Positions 1 to 12,079 of a DNA stretch of 64,000 nucleotides are shown piece by piece. Position 1 is the first letter of the stretch. Each line of letters opens with the position of its first letter. The stretch is from Sacculina carcini (taxonomy: Eukaryota > Arthropoda > Thecostraca > Sacculinidae): assembly GCA_916048095.2 (NCBI GenBank), contig OU696571.1:5947001-6011000 (forward strand), in the 5' to 3' direction. The position numbers and the translations under genes are program-made. The notes beneath the pieces were generated by a model, which ran no database searches, was not told the DNA's origin, and was given only the letters and a program-made list of their open reading frames with translations.

Positions 1-2082
1 TGTGATTTTGAGGCTAGATTCGATGGTAACTCGTGGACAGTGAAGTGGAAATGGTGCGACGGGGCCCCGGTGCTCAGAAACGTTGTCGGTAGTTACATCA
101 GTGTAAGGAAGCCCGAGTTGAATTATAGATTTGACGAAGATATTCGGAGATGGATATCACAGGGCTGGTTGATACCTTGTGGAATGACCGGGGGCATACT
201 TCCGTTGATGGCTGTTGATCAACCGAATAAGAAAAAGGTGAGGCCGCTGATTGACTACCGCGAACTAAATAAATACGTTGAGAGTCACAGTGGGTTCGAC
301 GCTCCGGTGCGTGAAGAGACATTGCGCGGCTGGCGCAGGTGGCCGGGCCCGCTGAAATTGGTCGACTTGAAGACGTCTTATCTGCAGATCAAAATGGATG
401 CAACTTTATGGCAGTACCAGCAAGTCGAGTTAAATGGGGGCAGGTACTGTCTAACGAGACTGGGATTCGGTCTTAGTTGTGCACCCCGGGTGATGACGAA
501 GATTTTAAGGAAGGTATTGAGCATGAACGAACGAATCCAGTCAGGAACTAGCTCGTATATAGATGATATTCTGGTAAACGAGAGTGTTGTGAGCGCCGCC
601 GATGTCATCAATCATTTGAAAAAGTACGGTTTGGAGGCGAAGGCACCTGAGGACATGGAAAATGGTCGAGCACTTGGACTGAATCTGCGAGTAGACAGAG
701 GTATTTTGGTTTTCAGCAGAGGGAATGAACTTCCGGATGATGTAGAAGATGGCACGACCAAGAGACAACTGTTTTCCTTGTGCGGTAGACTAGTTGGGCA
801 CTATCCTGTGGCTGGGTGGTTGAGGGTTGCCGCTAGTTTTGTGAAAAGATCGACACAAAATATTGATTGGGATGAAAGCGTGAGCTGTGAGACTTTGGTA
901 ATGGCACGAGAAATGCTCAAGAAAGTTATGTCGAATGATCCAGTGCGTGGCAGATGGCATGTACCTCAAAAGCTGAAAGGAACCGTCTGGTGTGATGCTA
1001 GCAGTCTTGCTCTAGGAGTCATTCTTGAGTTGGCAGAAGACGCGTCGGGGCTGCGAAAGTCAGGTGATGCACATCACATCAACGTTGTCGAGATGGACGC
1101 CGTGTTGAGAGGAGTCAACCTAGCGGTGAAATGGGGTATTCAGCAGATCGAGGTGAAAACGGATTCTTCCACGGTGCTTGGATGGCTGAAGTCGGTGCAA
1201 AACGGCGAGAGCCGGATGAAGAGCAGCAGTGCGGCTGAAATGTTGATCAAACGCAGGCTTGGCGTGTTCAGCGATCTGGCTGATGAACTCGGTCTAAGAA
1301 TATCAGAATCTTACGTTAGGTCAGAACATAACAAGGCGGATGCACTCACCAGGGTGCCGAGGTCGTGGCTACGGATATCTGAGGCAAATAATGAGACGGG
1401 TCTTATGACGGTGGAAGAGTTACATGGTCTGCATCATTTTGGTTTCGACAGAACCTTGGCGCTGAGTAGAATGGTAGATCCCAAAGTGACCAAGAAAGAA
1501 ACGGAGGAATGTGTGAAAAGATGTTTGCGTTGTCAGTCGGTGGATCCAGCGCCAGTAAGACACCCTCCTGGCGAAATTAGTGTGGAAAATAATTGGAGTC
1601 GCTTGTCGGTGGATGCTACAGAGTACAAGGGCCAGTGCTATGTGACTATTGTGGATTCCGGCCCATGTCGCTTTGCGCTATGGAAAAAGTCGCGCTCCGA
1701 GAACGCCGACGACGTTGTGAGGATCCTGAACGACGTGTTTCTCGAAAGGGGACCTCCGGATGAACTTTTGCTGGACAACAGTGCCGCGTTCCGATCGTCT
1801 GTACTGGAAGAGCTGTGTGACAAGTGGGGCGTCATCAGAAGGTATCGAGCAGCTTATCGACCTTCGGGAAACGACATCGTAGAACGTCATCATCGCACTG
1901 TGAAGATAATGGCGGAACGATGTGGCAAAACTCCACCAGAAATAGTGTTTTGGTACAACATGGCACCAAAAAATATCGCCGACCCTGAGACGGCTCCAGT
2001 ACGTGGGCTGTACCGCTATGAGTGGAGACCACCCATGACTCCTGTTGAAGGTTCTGTCCTGCTCCTGTCAAACACTGAATGA
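1..2082 (+). mobile_element. LTR retrotransposon 'A', pol region (RT-RNase H-integrase), cut by the window edge
   Basis: A reading frame open from base 1 encodes a retroelement pol in the order reverse transcriptase, RNase H, integrase. RT is at about 150-800 (LIDYRELNKY, LVDLKTSYLQIKMD, YIDDILV). RNase H is at about 960-1360 (WCDASSLALGVIL, EMDAVLRG, KTDSSTVLGW). An H2C2 zinc region and a DDE integrase follow to the end (LSVDAT, LLLDNSAAF, then E of NDIVERHH). The domain order is that of Ty3/gypsy and BEL elements. The protein is clearly related to elements B, C and E further along. Gag, protease and the 5' LTR would lie left of the window, and no 3' LTR is recognisable to the right. The coding part looks largely whole; the copy is incomplete. 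Confidence 0.9.
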
Positions 2083-2494
2083 TCACATAGAAGTGTGTGC
2101 AGACTTGCGCTCACTAATGCGTGCCTTACGCTGGCCGGTGACCTTACGTGGGTCACTCTGCTCTACGCACAGTTCGCTCACTATTAGCTGCATTTCTAAA
2201 ACGATGAAAACATTACTTGTATAACACAAGTGGCGTTTTATGATACATCCTAATACAATGAAATTACACTCGATAAATGCGCGCACCATTGTTATTTGTA
2301 CGATGTCGTATTGAATATGGCAAGCACTAGTGAGAATGGAAATGAGTTGAATCTTTGTAGGAGACACGACAGCACTACGCAAAAACACTATTCACACACA
2401 ACGACCACTTGCCATCAACTGACTCACATCACATCCCCACGACATCACACACCAGCAACGAGTCATGCATTATCACTACACATGGAATATTTAT
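2083..2494. other. Non-coding stretch after LTR element A
   Basis: I see no gene here. It may hold the remains of the 3' end of element A, but no direct repeat partner is in the window to prove an LTR. Confidence 0.4.
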
Positions 2495-2502
2495 GTGACC
2501 AC

Positions 2503-4733
2503 TAGAGTTGGGAATTTTATGTGACAATTTTCGGCGTTTAATGTTTTTATTATGTGACAAAAAATGCCAAAATATGTTTTCAAAAACCTTGAAATATGTT
2601 ATTCAATTATCATATATTTGAATTTTGGACTGGTTCGTAGATTATTTGCAATTTAAGCATGCATTTAGCTATATTCTATTGGTAAGCCACCTTTAGAAAG
2701 GCGAAATTTTCGTAGTGAGTGGCGAAAATTTTACCTTGATTGGGCCCTTCCGATAAGGTAGGGGCGCAATGGCGGCGCCAGGATTTATCCGGTGGGGGGC
2801 TGAGGAGGGCTAAGGAAAAACATGCGGGGCTCTGCGAGGCATGAGGAACTTCACTCGAAATGTTCATGGTGGGGTTTTCATTTTGGAATGCTGCTTCCAG
2901 GCGCAATGATACCAATGATTCGATTATACATGGACATTATTATTAAATGTTTTTCGAGTGAGCAGCCGATTGCCCCAGCTGTGACTTGTGCCCGAGCTTG
3001 TGTTGAGCTTGTGCTGACACTTGAGCCCGGGCTGCCCGAGCTGTGAGTTGTGTTGCTCGAGCTGTGACTTGTGACCAGCAGACACGTCTTTGTCACATGC
3101 AACGAAACACATGCTGCTCTCATCCGACATGTTTTTCTGGGAAAAATCGACTTCACATTGAATTCCTTAACCATTTTTGAGCGTGACATTTGATAAATTT
3201 ATGTTGAATATTTCCCAAAAAAGTGAACAGTAAGTATATGTATGGGGAGTACGGATCTAGTACAATATTGCCCTATGAACATATTGGCCAAAAACGCCCG
3301 CATGCTCCCATACTCTGCAATAGGGAAATATGTTCACTTCGGCCAGCGTAGTGTCAAAGGCGTATCAAGTGCGGTGAATGCGACTGCGGCTTGTGGCCAA
3401 TATGTTCACTTTTCACCATAGCGTAATTTCAGTGGTTTTCAACACAAGACACGAGTTTATACACAACAAGTAGCTAGCACCTCACATACTGTGTGGTTAT
3501 TGGCTAGGCTCAGTAATTTAAATTGACTTAACCTGACCTGACCTCACCTAACCTAGCCAAGACTAAACCTAGCCGCACAGTATGTTAGGTGCTAGCTACT
3601 TGTTGTATAGAAACTCGTGCGTTGTGTTGAAAACCACTGAAATTATGCTATGGTGAAAAGTGAACATATTGGCCACAAGCCGCAGTCGCACTCACCGCTC
3701 TTGATACGCCTTTGACACTACACTGGCCGAGGTGAACATATTGCCCTATTGCAGAGTATGGGAGCATGCGGGCGTTTTTGGCCAATATGTTCATAGGGCA
3801 ATATTGTACTAGATCCTATGTATGTAGAACCCTTGATTCCCAAAAAGCCAATTCCGCGTTGTGGCGTCTGCACCGGGTGTGCATGTTACCGGCACACGCG
3901 CATAACGACACAAGGATCAAATTGCAAACCATCACTACCACGTGCAAGTGACAGTGCTCGTGCAAATCGAGTCCAGCATACCAGCCAAACGCTCCAGGCG
4001 ACATACGCACATACATCAAATGCACATAGTGAATCACAGGAAACGCACACGCACACACACACACCTATTGTTTCATACATTGATCATTTGATATATTTAC
4101 TCGATGTTTTTACAGTCGCTAGACAGTCTTGACAGGGCTACTCTCTGTGGTTGGCCCACTCTTGCTTTTTGCGCGCGCGTTATTCTTTTGAACCCATCTT
4201 GCGTACTTGTCTTGTCAATATCGTTGTTCTGTATGTATCGTAATGTATCATACTGTTCTGTATGTATCGTAAAATGTATTGTATCTGCCAGTAGCGTTGT
4301 TCACAGGCTGCCTTGTCATCATTACATTCGTGGTGTTTATGATTGTTATTGTTTATTTATTGATTGTAATAGATTATATGTTTGTGTATTAATCTTGTGT
4401 ATAAATGGTGGCTATACGCCACAGCGTGTACCTAGCTTAGAGCAATTGGATCTGAATAGCGAGTAATTGCAGACAATTTGAAACCCTTGCCACGTTGTCG
4501 GACTTAATAATCTTTCAGGAAGGTTGCTATATATCCTTTGTTAGCGTAACTGGCGATAATATTGCACCTGAATGCAGTGTTCGAGTGTTTCATACAATGT
4601 TAAATCCGTGACAATTGACAATTCTTGATAACAAGGGGAAACATATAGGAGTATATAATTTGGCAACATTTTTCAGTGAAAATGGCATGTGAAAAAATAT
4701 GTTTTATGTGATCACATGAAATTCCCAACTCTA
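2503..4733. mobile_element. hAT-like non-autonomous DNA transposon
   Basis: The ends are inverted repeats: TAGAGTTGGGAATTTTATGTGA on the left is matched by its complement at the right end with one mismatch. They are flanked by 8-bp repeats GTGACCAC (2495-2502) and GTGATAAC (4734-4741), 6 of 8 identical, the size hAT elements make. No transposase similarity is visible inside. The interior holds a foldback element (3253-3816), GT/CA-rich sequence near 4050 and short TGTATCGTA repeats near 4230-4270. The decayed target duplication and the nested insertion point to an old copy. The superfamily call rests on TIR and TSD form only. Confidence 0.6.
3253..3816. mobile_element. Foldback (long inverted repeat) MITE nested in the hAT-like element
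   Basis: Two arms of about 245 bp (from 3253 and back from 3816) are near-perfect inverted copies around a spacer of about 60-75 bp. The arms carry repeated short motifs such as GGCCAATATGTTCAC. An 8-mer TATGTATG lies at 3237-3244 and again at 3817-3824 and may be the target duplication, in which case the left end carries 8 extra unpaired bases. No coding capacity is seen. The arms differ by only a few percent. Confidence 0.75.
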
Positions 4734-4758
4734 GTGATAACTAGGGTGACCTTTTGGT

Positions 4759-4882
4759 GCGCTAAAAATCAAGAAAAGTTGAGCTAAAAAATCCTAAAAG
4801 TTGCGCTAAAAAATCCTAAAGGTTGCGCTAAAAAAATCCTAAAAGTCGCGCTAAGAAATCCTAAAAGTTACGCTAAAAAGTT
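4759..4882. repeat. 22-bp minisatellite, about 5.6 units
   Basis: The unit GCGCTAAAAAATCCTAAAAGTT repeats head to tail with small changes at 4759, 4781, 4803, 4825 (23 bp) and 4848, then a partial unit. A looser related stretch follows to about 4920. Confidence 0.85.
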
Positions 4883-5312
4883 GCACTTAAAATTTTGCAA
4901 AAGTTTCACTAAACCCGTAAAAGGGTAGTGATAATCACTGAATTATGAAAAACATACTTTTGTGAGTAAAATTTATACTTTTAGATTCGATAACTATTAC
5001 CACAATACGCTTTGAGCACTCGTAGTGGTGCCTGGAGATGCAAAAAAACGTTTTATTCTGGTTGCGTTTTTTTGCAAAAAACTGTTTTGTTTGTTTTTTT
5101 TTTGTTGTTTTTCATGTTTTTTTAGGATGAGCCTGTGGGCAATGCCTACATTTTCTTCTGTGATATTTCATTTACATACACAACACTCATCGTGGCGCAC
5201 TTCATACATTCACACACCGGTTTTAGCAATCTCACTGGCAAATACATCAGTTGTGACTTGTACGTATTTCGCAAGGTTCCTACTGTGGTAACCCCGATTC
5301 TGGCATTCTAAA
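4883..5312. other. AT-rich non-coding stretch
   Basis: No gene is visible. It holds T-rich runs near 5060-5130 and leads directly into the gag-like start codon at 5313, so part of it may be the leader or LTR of that remnant. Confidence 0.4.
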
Positions 5313-6475
5313 ATGGATGCAGGTAATAGTATACAGCTTGAATCGCCGCAGTTTGATGGATCAGACATAGATACGTGGATTTTAATGTGTGAAAACATAA
5401 TGTTTGATGCGGGGGTTTCCGAGCAGGCATGCATGTTTCGCAAAATACTTGCTAAGCTGCCAGCGTCGCATTTCCGAATTGTGAAAGATTAATGCATGTC
5501 AACCCCTCTGGCAGCCGATTGCTACCAGCAGTTGATCAGCCGCCTGCGTCAGCGCCTCCAGCTCACACCGCTGAACGACTGGATCGGCTTAACAATTTGC
5601 CTGAGCTTGGATCGCGGAAACCGTCCGACTTGTTTGGCGATCTTCATCTGCTCTACCCCCGTGACATTCACCACGAGATCATCAGGGAAACATTTCTGTC
5701 TCGTCTACCCAGAACACTGCAATTCATGTGTCGTGAGTGGCTGAACTCCATCTCACTGGCCGACACAGCACTCAAGGCCGACGCGTTTCACCAGCCGGTT
5801 GTCGTGGGTTCATCTCGGCCAGAGGATTGCAGCAGTAAGTGCTCCGCAGCGGTTATTCAGCGCTCTGGCAAACGAGCGTCTGCAGCAGATGCTCTCCAAC
5901 TGCCATTTGACCACGAGACACCAGTGCGCCGACAGCGCGACAGGTTCGTGAATCGCTGGCGCGCTTCAAACCGCAAGTTTGGGCCCTCTGCTCGCAGCTG
6001 TTGCAGCCCATGCACGTTTCGATCCGACGTAAAAGCTACGCGGACCGCTCCGCCAGCACTGGTAGCACACGCCAGCTGCAGCGCCGTGTGTAATCTCCTT
6101 CATGTTACTGATCGTAGTGGTCGTCGGTATCTTGTAGACAGCGGCAGCGAGGTTTCCCTGCTACCAGGCACATGCTTGCACAACACACCGCTGTCTTCAC
6201 CAGTCCTACGAGCAGCGAACGGCTCGAGCATTCCCGTGTACCAGAGTGATTTTCGCCTTGAGGTCGACCTGGGTCTTGGTAGAATTTACCCATTCACATT
6301 TCTGGTAGCGGGCGTGCCTTCACCCATTCTCGGAGCCGACTTTCTCCGCGAATACGGTCTGGTACTCGACATGCGAAACCGACGTCTGATTGACAGTGTC
6401 ACGCACCTGTCCACTCCCAGCAGCCGCAGCCGCACCCGAACACTGGTAACACAACAAATAAATAGCAATAAATAA
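5313..6475 (+). mobile_element. Ty3/gypsy-like gag-protease remnant
   Basis: From the ATG at 5313 the sequence reads like the start of a gag (MDAGNSIQLESPQFDG), then a gag matrix-like stretch (DRLNNLPELGSRKPSDLF), a basic region, and a retroviral-type aspartic protease at about 6095-6390. The protease shows the active-site motif YLVDSGSEVSLLP and the typical second half ILGADFLREYGL. This layout is common in Ty3/gypsy elements. No RT follows: the sequence changes to short ATG and GGTC repeats at 6477-6520. It is a broken 5' piece of an element with about two breaks and no flanking LTRs recognised. Confidence 0.8.
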
Positions 6476-6476
6476 C

Positions 6477-6586
6477 GATGATGATGATGATATCGGTCGG
6501 TCGGTCGGTCAGTCGGTGAAGCCATACGGGAAGGTACGATAATCGGGAATGATCCTGCGTTTGCTGGAAACTAACCTATTAATGTT
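6477..6586. repeat. Short (ATG)n and (GGTC)n repeats
   Basis: Simple repeats (ATG)5 then (GGTC)4-5 directly follow the gag-protease remnant and precede the polymerase remnant. Confidence 0.7.
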
Positions 6587-9500
6587 TTACCCTCCCACCG
6601 TAATTATCTTGAATACTACATGTTTTTTTAACTGTCGAAAGGGGACTTTGATTGTGGACCCAGGCGCCTCTAACAGGGATCGGAAAGCGTCCAAGGAAAT
6701 AAGCTGCTGCGTGTCGTGTGTTTGTGTTATGCCACGCATTTTTACTATAGTCTTGGTGCGCCCGTCTGGTGTGTGTACAGTAAAAGCGTAATTTTTGGAA
6801 GACATACAGACTATATGAGAAATATAGCTGCCTGCCCCGAAACGAGTCAGTTCGTCAGTCATGTCGCCGAGAAAGTGTGATGTGTGTATGCGCGTCATTT
6901 CTGGTGATGCTTTGTAAATGACTGAATCTGTGTCACAGTTTATTAGCTGAAAAGGATTAAGGAGTTGCAGGAAAAAGTAAAGATAAAGTTGGGATTGGCA
7001 AGTGACAAAAGCAGAAAGGATTATGTTAGTTTTAAGCGGACCGGCCAGTCTTGTCTTGTCGATGGGAATACGTCAGCTTCCATACATCGTGCATTATGAT
7101 GTCCCCCTCACTATCGTCAACCACCGATATGAGGTCACACGCGACCTCCATGTCGTGATCCTCCAGCAGATCGTAAACACGACGCATGGAAGTGACGTAT
7201 TCAGTCTGCCCCAGGTTTGCGCGCTGAGCCAGCTTGCCCCACTGACTGTTGAGGCACAATTTGGCCAAAGCTCTCAGGCCCGGATTCCTCTCAATGGTCG
7301 GCAGGGTTATACCCTCACGCGCTTCGAGAGTCTGTCGGTAGTCAAGTCGGTCGTCGTCAGTCTGCACGTGAGCGGATAACCCTCGGCGCCGACCTTGAGG
7401 GCGTAAAATTTGTTTACATATTGTTCAAACAGTCCGCCTGCCTCGCCGTCGTTGAGCTGTGTGGTGTTGGCAAATTGCCAGAACTCGTGGATGGAAGTGA
7501 GCCGATACCCCAACTCCAAAGCCTTTGCTACTTCCAGCGACACCCAGCTGGAATGAGACTGCACTCCTCGTCCGAATGGTGACACGGCGGCGACCTCGTG
7601 GTTAAATTGCCACCGATACCCTGCTCGGCACATGTTCTACACAGGGTGAACATGAGCCGGTCGTTGATGCGTGCGGGAAGGACGGGAACGAGAAGATTGT
7701 GCGGAGGGAGAATTGTGCAATAAATGATGCCGAAAAATTTGTGAAAATATGTGATGGGAGGACGGAAAATGTGAGCAGGATGAACAAGGGGAAATTTGCA
7801 GTTTTGAAGGATGTAAGGATACAAGGAGCACACATCAACGTACTCGATCCGCTCGTCACCAGCACATTCGGCATAGTGACGAAACAGCTCTGTTCGCCCT
7901 CCGTAGAACGCGTCCCGAACATACATCGGCGGTAAGACTTGCACTGTTTCGACGCGACAACGTTGGTCGTCATCGTCTCGAAGCAGTGCATCAAATTCAC
8001 ACTCCCAGATGGTGATGAGAGTTGTGTCGAGTCGGGCTCGCAGTATCGCCAGAGGAGCCATGGTGCCATCATATAGATGGCGCGTTGATGGCACTGCTCA
8101 TCACATAGCGACAGTTTTTGCTGGCGCAGAGACACTTACCAGAATGCCGATGACCATGAAAAAAACAACCGAGAAATTCGAAAAGCAGGTGTTGGTCTCC
8201 CACTTTGGCATAGCCGTCCACTTTGTACGACCCAATACGCACCTCGCCAGTGTTCAATGCGTGTTAGATATTAATGTCGCGAGACGACGCCTCCAGTTCC
8301 AGCCACTGGATCGATTTCTTCGAGTAGTTGCCACATGGTCGGTAGTGCTCATGGCTCGGTATCAACGCGACGCTGTCTTTGCGCAAAAACTTTTGACGGC
8401 ACACCTAATGACACGCAGATGGAAGCGTGATGCTCTGAAACGGGTCCACCTCAGTCACCTCGATGAATTGTAGGCGGAAACGCATACTACCGAGATGAAG
8501 TACATTGACATCGTCGCGGCAGTAAGCTCCCATTTCCTGGCGCAGGTCATACTGCCGGCCCACCTGTGAGGCATGCCAAGTTAGAAACTAGGCGTGTTGT
8601 TCGGACATGCGACCCGGGTCGAACATATCGGCTGAAGGAAAAGGACCTACATAATTTTGATTGTCCGTAGTGTTGAGGAGGTGAGGGAAGAAACTTTTAC
8701 GGGCAGGAATGTTGAACGTTTTGGAAAATTTCGCGAGAGGCATAGGAAGGAAACTGAAGGAATGAATGAAATGGAGTGTGGAGTTGGAGAAGCGCATGGA
8801 GAGGATTTTTCTGCCGTTCATGATTAGGTCTGGCACCACACCTTGGATCAGCGCGTAATTGGCAACAATGTTGTTGTCATAACCTTGGGCATAATGGGCA
8901 ATGGCTTTTGCGTCCTTGAACGTGAAAAGCCACTGACCAAAGCCTCGTCTTGTCGTCGGACCAGAGAACACATGTTCGTGCTGCTCTATCCCACAGTCAG
9001 TGCATGGCCGGTCAATGCGGTCAAAGCAGGACTCACAACATACGTGTGCGACACAATGATTGGGAATGTGAAGGTTGGTGCTGGTGTCAATCATACACTC
9101 AAAGACGTAAAAGATATAGATTTGTTTTTTTAACAGAAGAAGGATGCGAAGCCTGGAGAAAACAACGATGGACGTTTTCCGCACTTATGAGCTCGTGGTT
9201 CGTGACTCGTTCACGACAGTAAGGGTATATGTGAGTGCCACAGACATGACGAGTTTTGTACGATTTGTAAAGCACATCACCACATCTGGGACACCCACGC
9301 CGCACCTTACAGCGTGATTGTTTGTGAGCCTCGAAACAGCAGCGGGATATGAAATTCAAACTACATTCGTGACAATGGGTTAACGCACCCTCCCGCTGGC
9401 ATCGTTGAGGCGCTCCGCAGTCCTTGCAACATCCGGCACAGGTATGTTGTCGAGGATGAGTGTAGCGCGTTTGGCATTCCTCGCAAAAATATGGAGTGTC

Positions 9501-10574
9501 GAGGAATGCCGTGATCTTAGTGATGACGTCGAAGTGTCGATGATGATGATAAAGATACAGATGATGATGTCCTGTGCCTGAAACACACACATGCGAATTA
9601 ATGCATATTGAAATATATGAATGCAAATTATTAACGCTAACGGAATATTTCTTATAATTACTCACCGAAGGTTGCGCCGAGTCACCCAAAATGATCCGCC
9701 GAGTAGACATGGACCCGGTACTCCGACCAACCAGCCACCAACTCTTGGAGGTCCCGCAAGCCCATGCTGGGCAGGGAAAAGTCTACCCCGGAACGTTCAC
9801 ACAATTCCCTTGCCTCAGACATGAAACATGCGGGGTCCCTTGCCAGAGGATGCATCCGCACACGGAAGGCGCTCGTCGCGGCGTGGTTGTCCGCAATGTA
9901 CCTGGCAGCAACCAGTGCCCGGGGCAAACACTGTGTACCAAGTACACGGAAGAAACAGTTCTTCCGGGAGAGCCTCGTGGCGAAATCGCCGGTATTCTTG
10001 AGCCGCGCCGAGCCCTCCGTTTCTTCGTCCGGGATGTCGTGCGGTGGACGTTTGACAATATGCGTCACCTTGAGCGCGAGACTGGAATTGTCGGTGACAA
10101 ACGACGCGTTGGACTGCGCAATTTTTTCCAGTCTGTAATACAACATAAATTAGTTTTATACACTTGATGTAGTCAAGCGAAATCTTAACATATAATCAAA
10201 TCAATATGCAATCTTGCTCACCTCTGTGCCAAGAGTGACGCCGTGAAATCTTTGGCTGGTCGGGGTACCACGTAGGCGTCATGCTTGAAGGCGACGTTCG
10301 ACAGAGTGACGCCTACCAGGTCCTCAGGATGCACACCCTCCTTGATGGTGTTGATGAGGGTGTCCATTGTCGTTTCGATCGAACGGATGCATTGTCGGAT
10401 GTCGTCGGGTCGTGTAAAGTCAAGATGAATGATGAAGGTTTTTACATTAGTTTTATATCTACGGCTATAATATTCACTATTTATTTGAAGTCCTACACTA
10501 ACATTCCCTACCACAACTATATCCCTAAATTTCTCTACTACTTCTTCAACCTCCAACTGTATCTTTCCTGCCAC
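6587..10574 (-). mobile_element. Polinton/Maverick protein-primed DNA polymerase B remnant
   Basis: Read on the minus strand from 10574, blocks match Polinton-type DNA polymerase B in the right order: an N-terminal region (10.57-9.7 kb), a Cys/His-rich zinc region (about 9.5-9.2 kb), an exonuclease-like region with AQGYDNN and LPMPLAKF (about 9.0-8.65 kb), DAFYGGRTE and DVCSLYPYI (palm motif A, about 7.85 kb), NPGLRALAKLCLNSQWGK (motif B, about 7.25 kb), CDTDS (motif C, about 6.93 kb) and a C-terminal block with LGDMTDEL. Gaps near 9.6 and 10.2 kb have GT-AG edges and look like introns. No integrase, ATPase, protease or capsid gene and no long terminal repeats are seen, so it is a polymerase-only fossil with several breaks. 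Confidence 0.85.
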
Positions 10575-11093
10575 AGTGAATAATTATACAAAGTAACGTG
10601 AACAATGAGTGAATGATTTATGCGCAAGTGAACCACAGTTTATATACCCACGCTGACGTATACAACTTGGTGTGTCGCTCATGTAAACAACCTGATACGT
10701 CACCTTGATTTAGTTAGACTGTTCGTGAATACTTATATCACAACTCGTCAGAGGCGACAATAATATCGAAAACTTGCAACACGCCTCAGCAAGCTTCGTT
10801 TCAATGTATCAGCGTGAAAAATTCATTAATGCTAGTGACTACCCTGATTTTTTAATCAACAATGTCGTGATGACGATTGCGCTATCAGCAAATTAGTCAT
10901 CAACGTCGTCCGCATAGCTAATTTAGAAATTGAATAATTTACCGACAGGGTTTTGTGGCGTGTGTAAACTTGAGCAAAAATATTTTTGTGCAAACTTGTG
11001 TGTGTGTGTGTGTGTGTAAATTAAAGTAAAGTAAATTGCTTTATTGTACTCCAATAAGTTGACTTTTCAGTACAATTTCAATCAATCAATGTA
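10575..11093. other. Non-coding stretch upstream of the polymerase remnant
   Basis: No gene is seen. A TATA-like GTATATAAA lies on the minus strand at 10639-10647, about 65 nt before the polymerase reading frame, and could be its old promoter. A (TG)n run is at about 10996-11017. Confidence 0.35.
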
Positions 11094-11165
11094 TATATAT
11101 ACAGTTATATATATATATATATATATAATAGTTATATATTAGTTATTAGTTATATATATATATAA
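11094..11165. repeat. (TA)n microsatellite
   Basis: Alternating TA runs, interrupted by TAGT. Confidence 0.85.
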
Positions 11166-11185
11166 CTAGCATTAAAAGCCGCAGG

Positions 11186-11455
11186 ATGCAGAACGTAGAG
11201 GTAGACAATGTGCCGCGACACGTACGAGACCTCAGACTGGTGGCATCGGAGCGGTTCGAAGACGTTGCTGGTGCGGACAACGTGAACAGCGACGACAACG
11301 ATGACCCACTCATTGTTGACATAGGCGATGAGGATGTGGCGAGAGACACCTCCACGACTGTTGAGCGTATGCACGACCCGTCGACTGAGTAACACGAAGA
11401 TACTGAGACGCAGATTGTTAGGCGCAGTAGCCGTCTGCGGCGAAAGAAATCGATT
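11186..11455 (+). mobile_element. Scrap of an LTR-retrotransposon pol C-terminus
   Basis: The stretch encodes RHVRDLR followed by an acidic region and then RRSSRLRRK. Element E (minus strand, about 44.5-44.7 kb) has the same layout after its integrase: RHIRDLRPR, an acidic region, then RRSERIRARR. It is therefore probably the tail of a related pol. Nothing else of the element is recognisable; it is broken at both ends. Confidence 0.5.
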
Positions 11456-11459
11456 TGGG

Positions 11460-11790
11460 TATGAATTTGGGTATGAATTATATTATTATATATGTAAGTG
11501 TAATATATGGGTATAAAAAATATATGAATATGGATATCATGAATATATGAATATCATATATTTTATTTATATATATATTCATATATATTCATATATTCAT
11601 ATATTATATATATTATATTCATATATTATATATATTATATTCATATATTATATATATTATATTCATATATAATATATATAAATAAATATATAATATATAA
11701 TATATAAATAAATAAATAAATAATATTGGGTATGAAAAATATATGAATATGGGTATGAATTATATTATATATTTCTTTCTTTCTTTCAAA
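11460..11790. repeat. AT-rich imperfect repeats
   Basis: Runs of ATATATGAATATG and ATTATATAT variants fill this stretch; the phrase GGGTATGAAAAATATATGAA recurs in variant form near 11508 and 11726. A short TTTC run ends it. Confidence 0.75.
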
Positions 11791-11821
11791 GACACTTTCT
11801 TTCTTTCTTTGTATAAGCACC

Positions 11822-12079
11822 ATGAGCTGTGTTTCTCCTGCTACACTAGTGCCTAATTATAACTATCGCTATGTTGGTGGTAGTTCGTCAGATAGCAAAT
11901 AAATCATCAGCGAATCGTACAAGGAGTACACATCGTTTGACGTGTGTCTTTCGGACGCTCTACAAGAAGGTGTTTCTTTGCCTGATACATGGTCGGCTGA
12001 ATTGAAAATTGTGTATGAGACACACGATATGATTTACATCATAAAAATTGATCTCAAAATCAGCAAACATTTGTGTTAA
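11822..12079 (+). other. Unidentified interrupted reading frame
   Basis: From ATG 11822 one frame reads about 85 codons with one interruption and ends KISKHLC. The composition is protein-like (SYKEYTSFDVCLSDAL, SLPDTWSAELKIVY) and the GC content is higher than the AT repeats to its left. I do not recognise it. It might be a decayed gene of the nearby virus-like element or chance. Confidence 0.25.

Noticed and set aside
2676-3189. Open frames between 2.7 and 3.2 kb as a hAT transposase remnant
   Set aside because: No match to hAT catalytic or dimerisation motifs on either strand.
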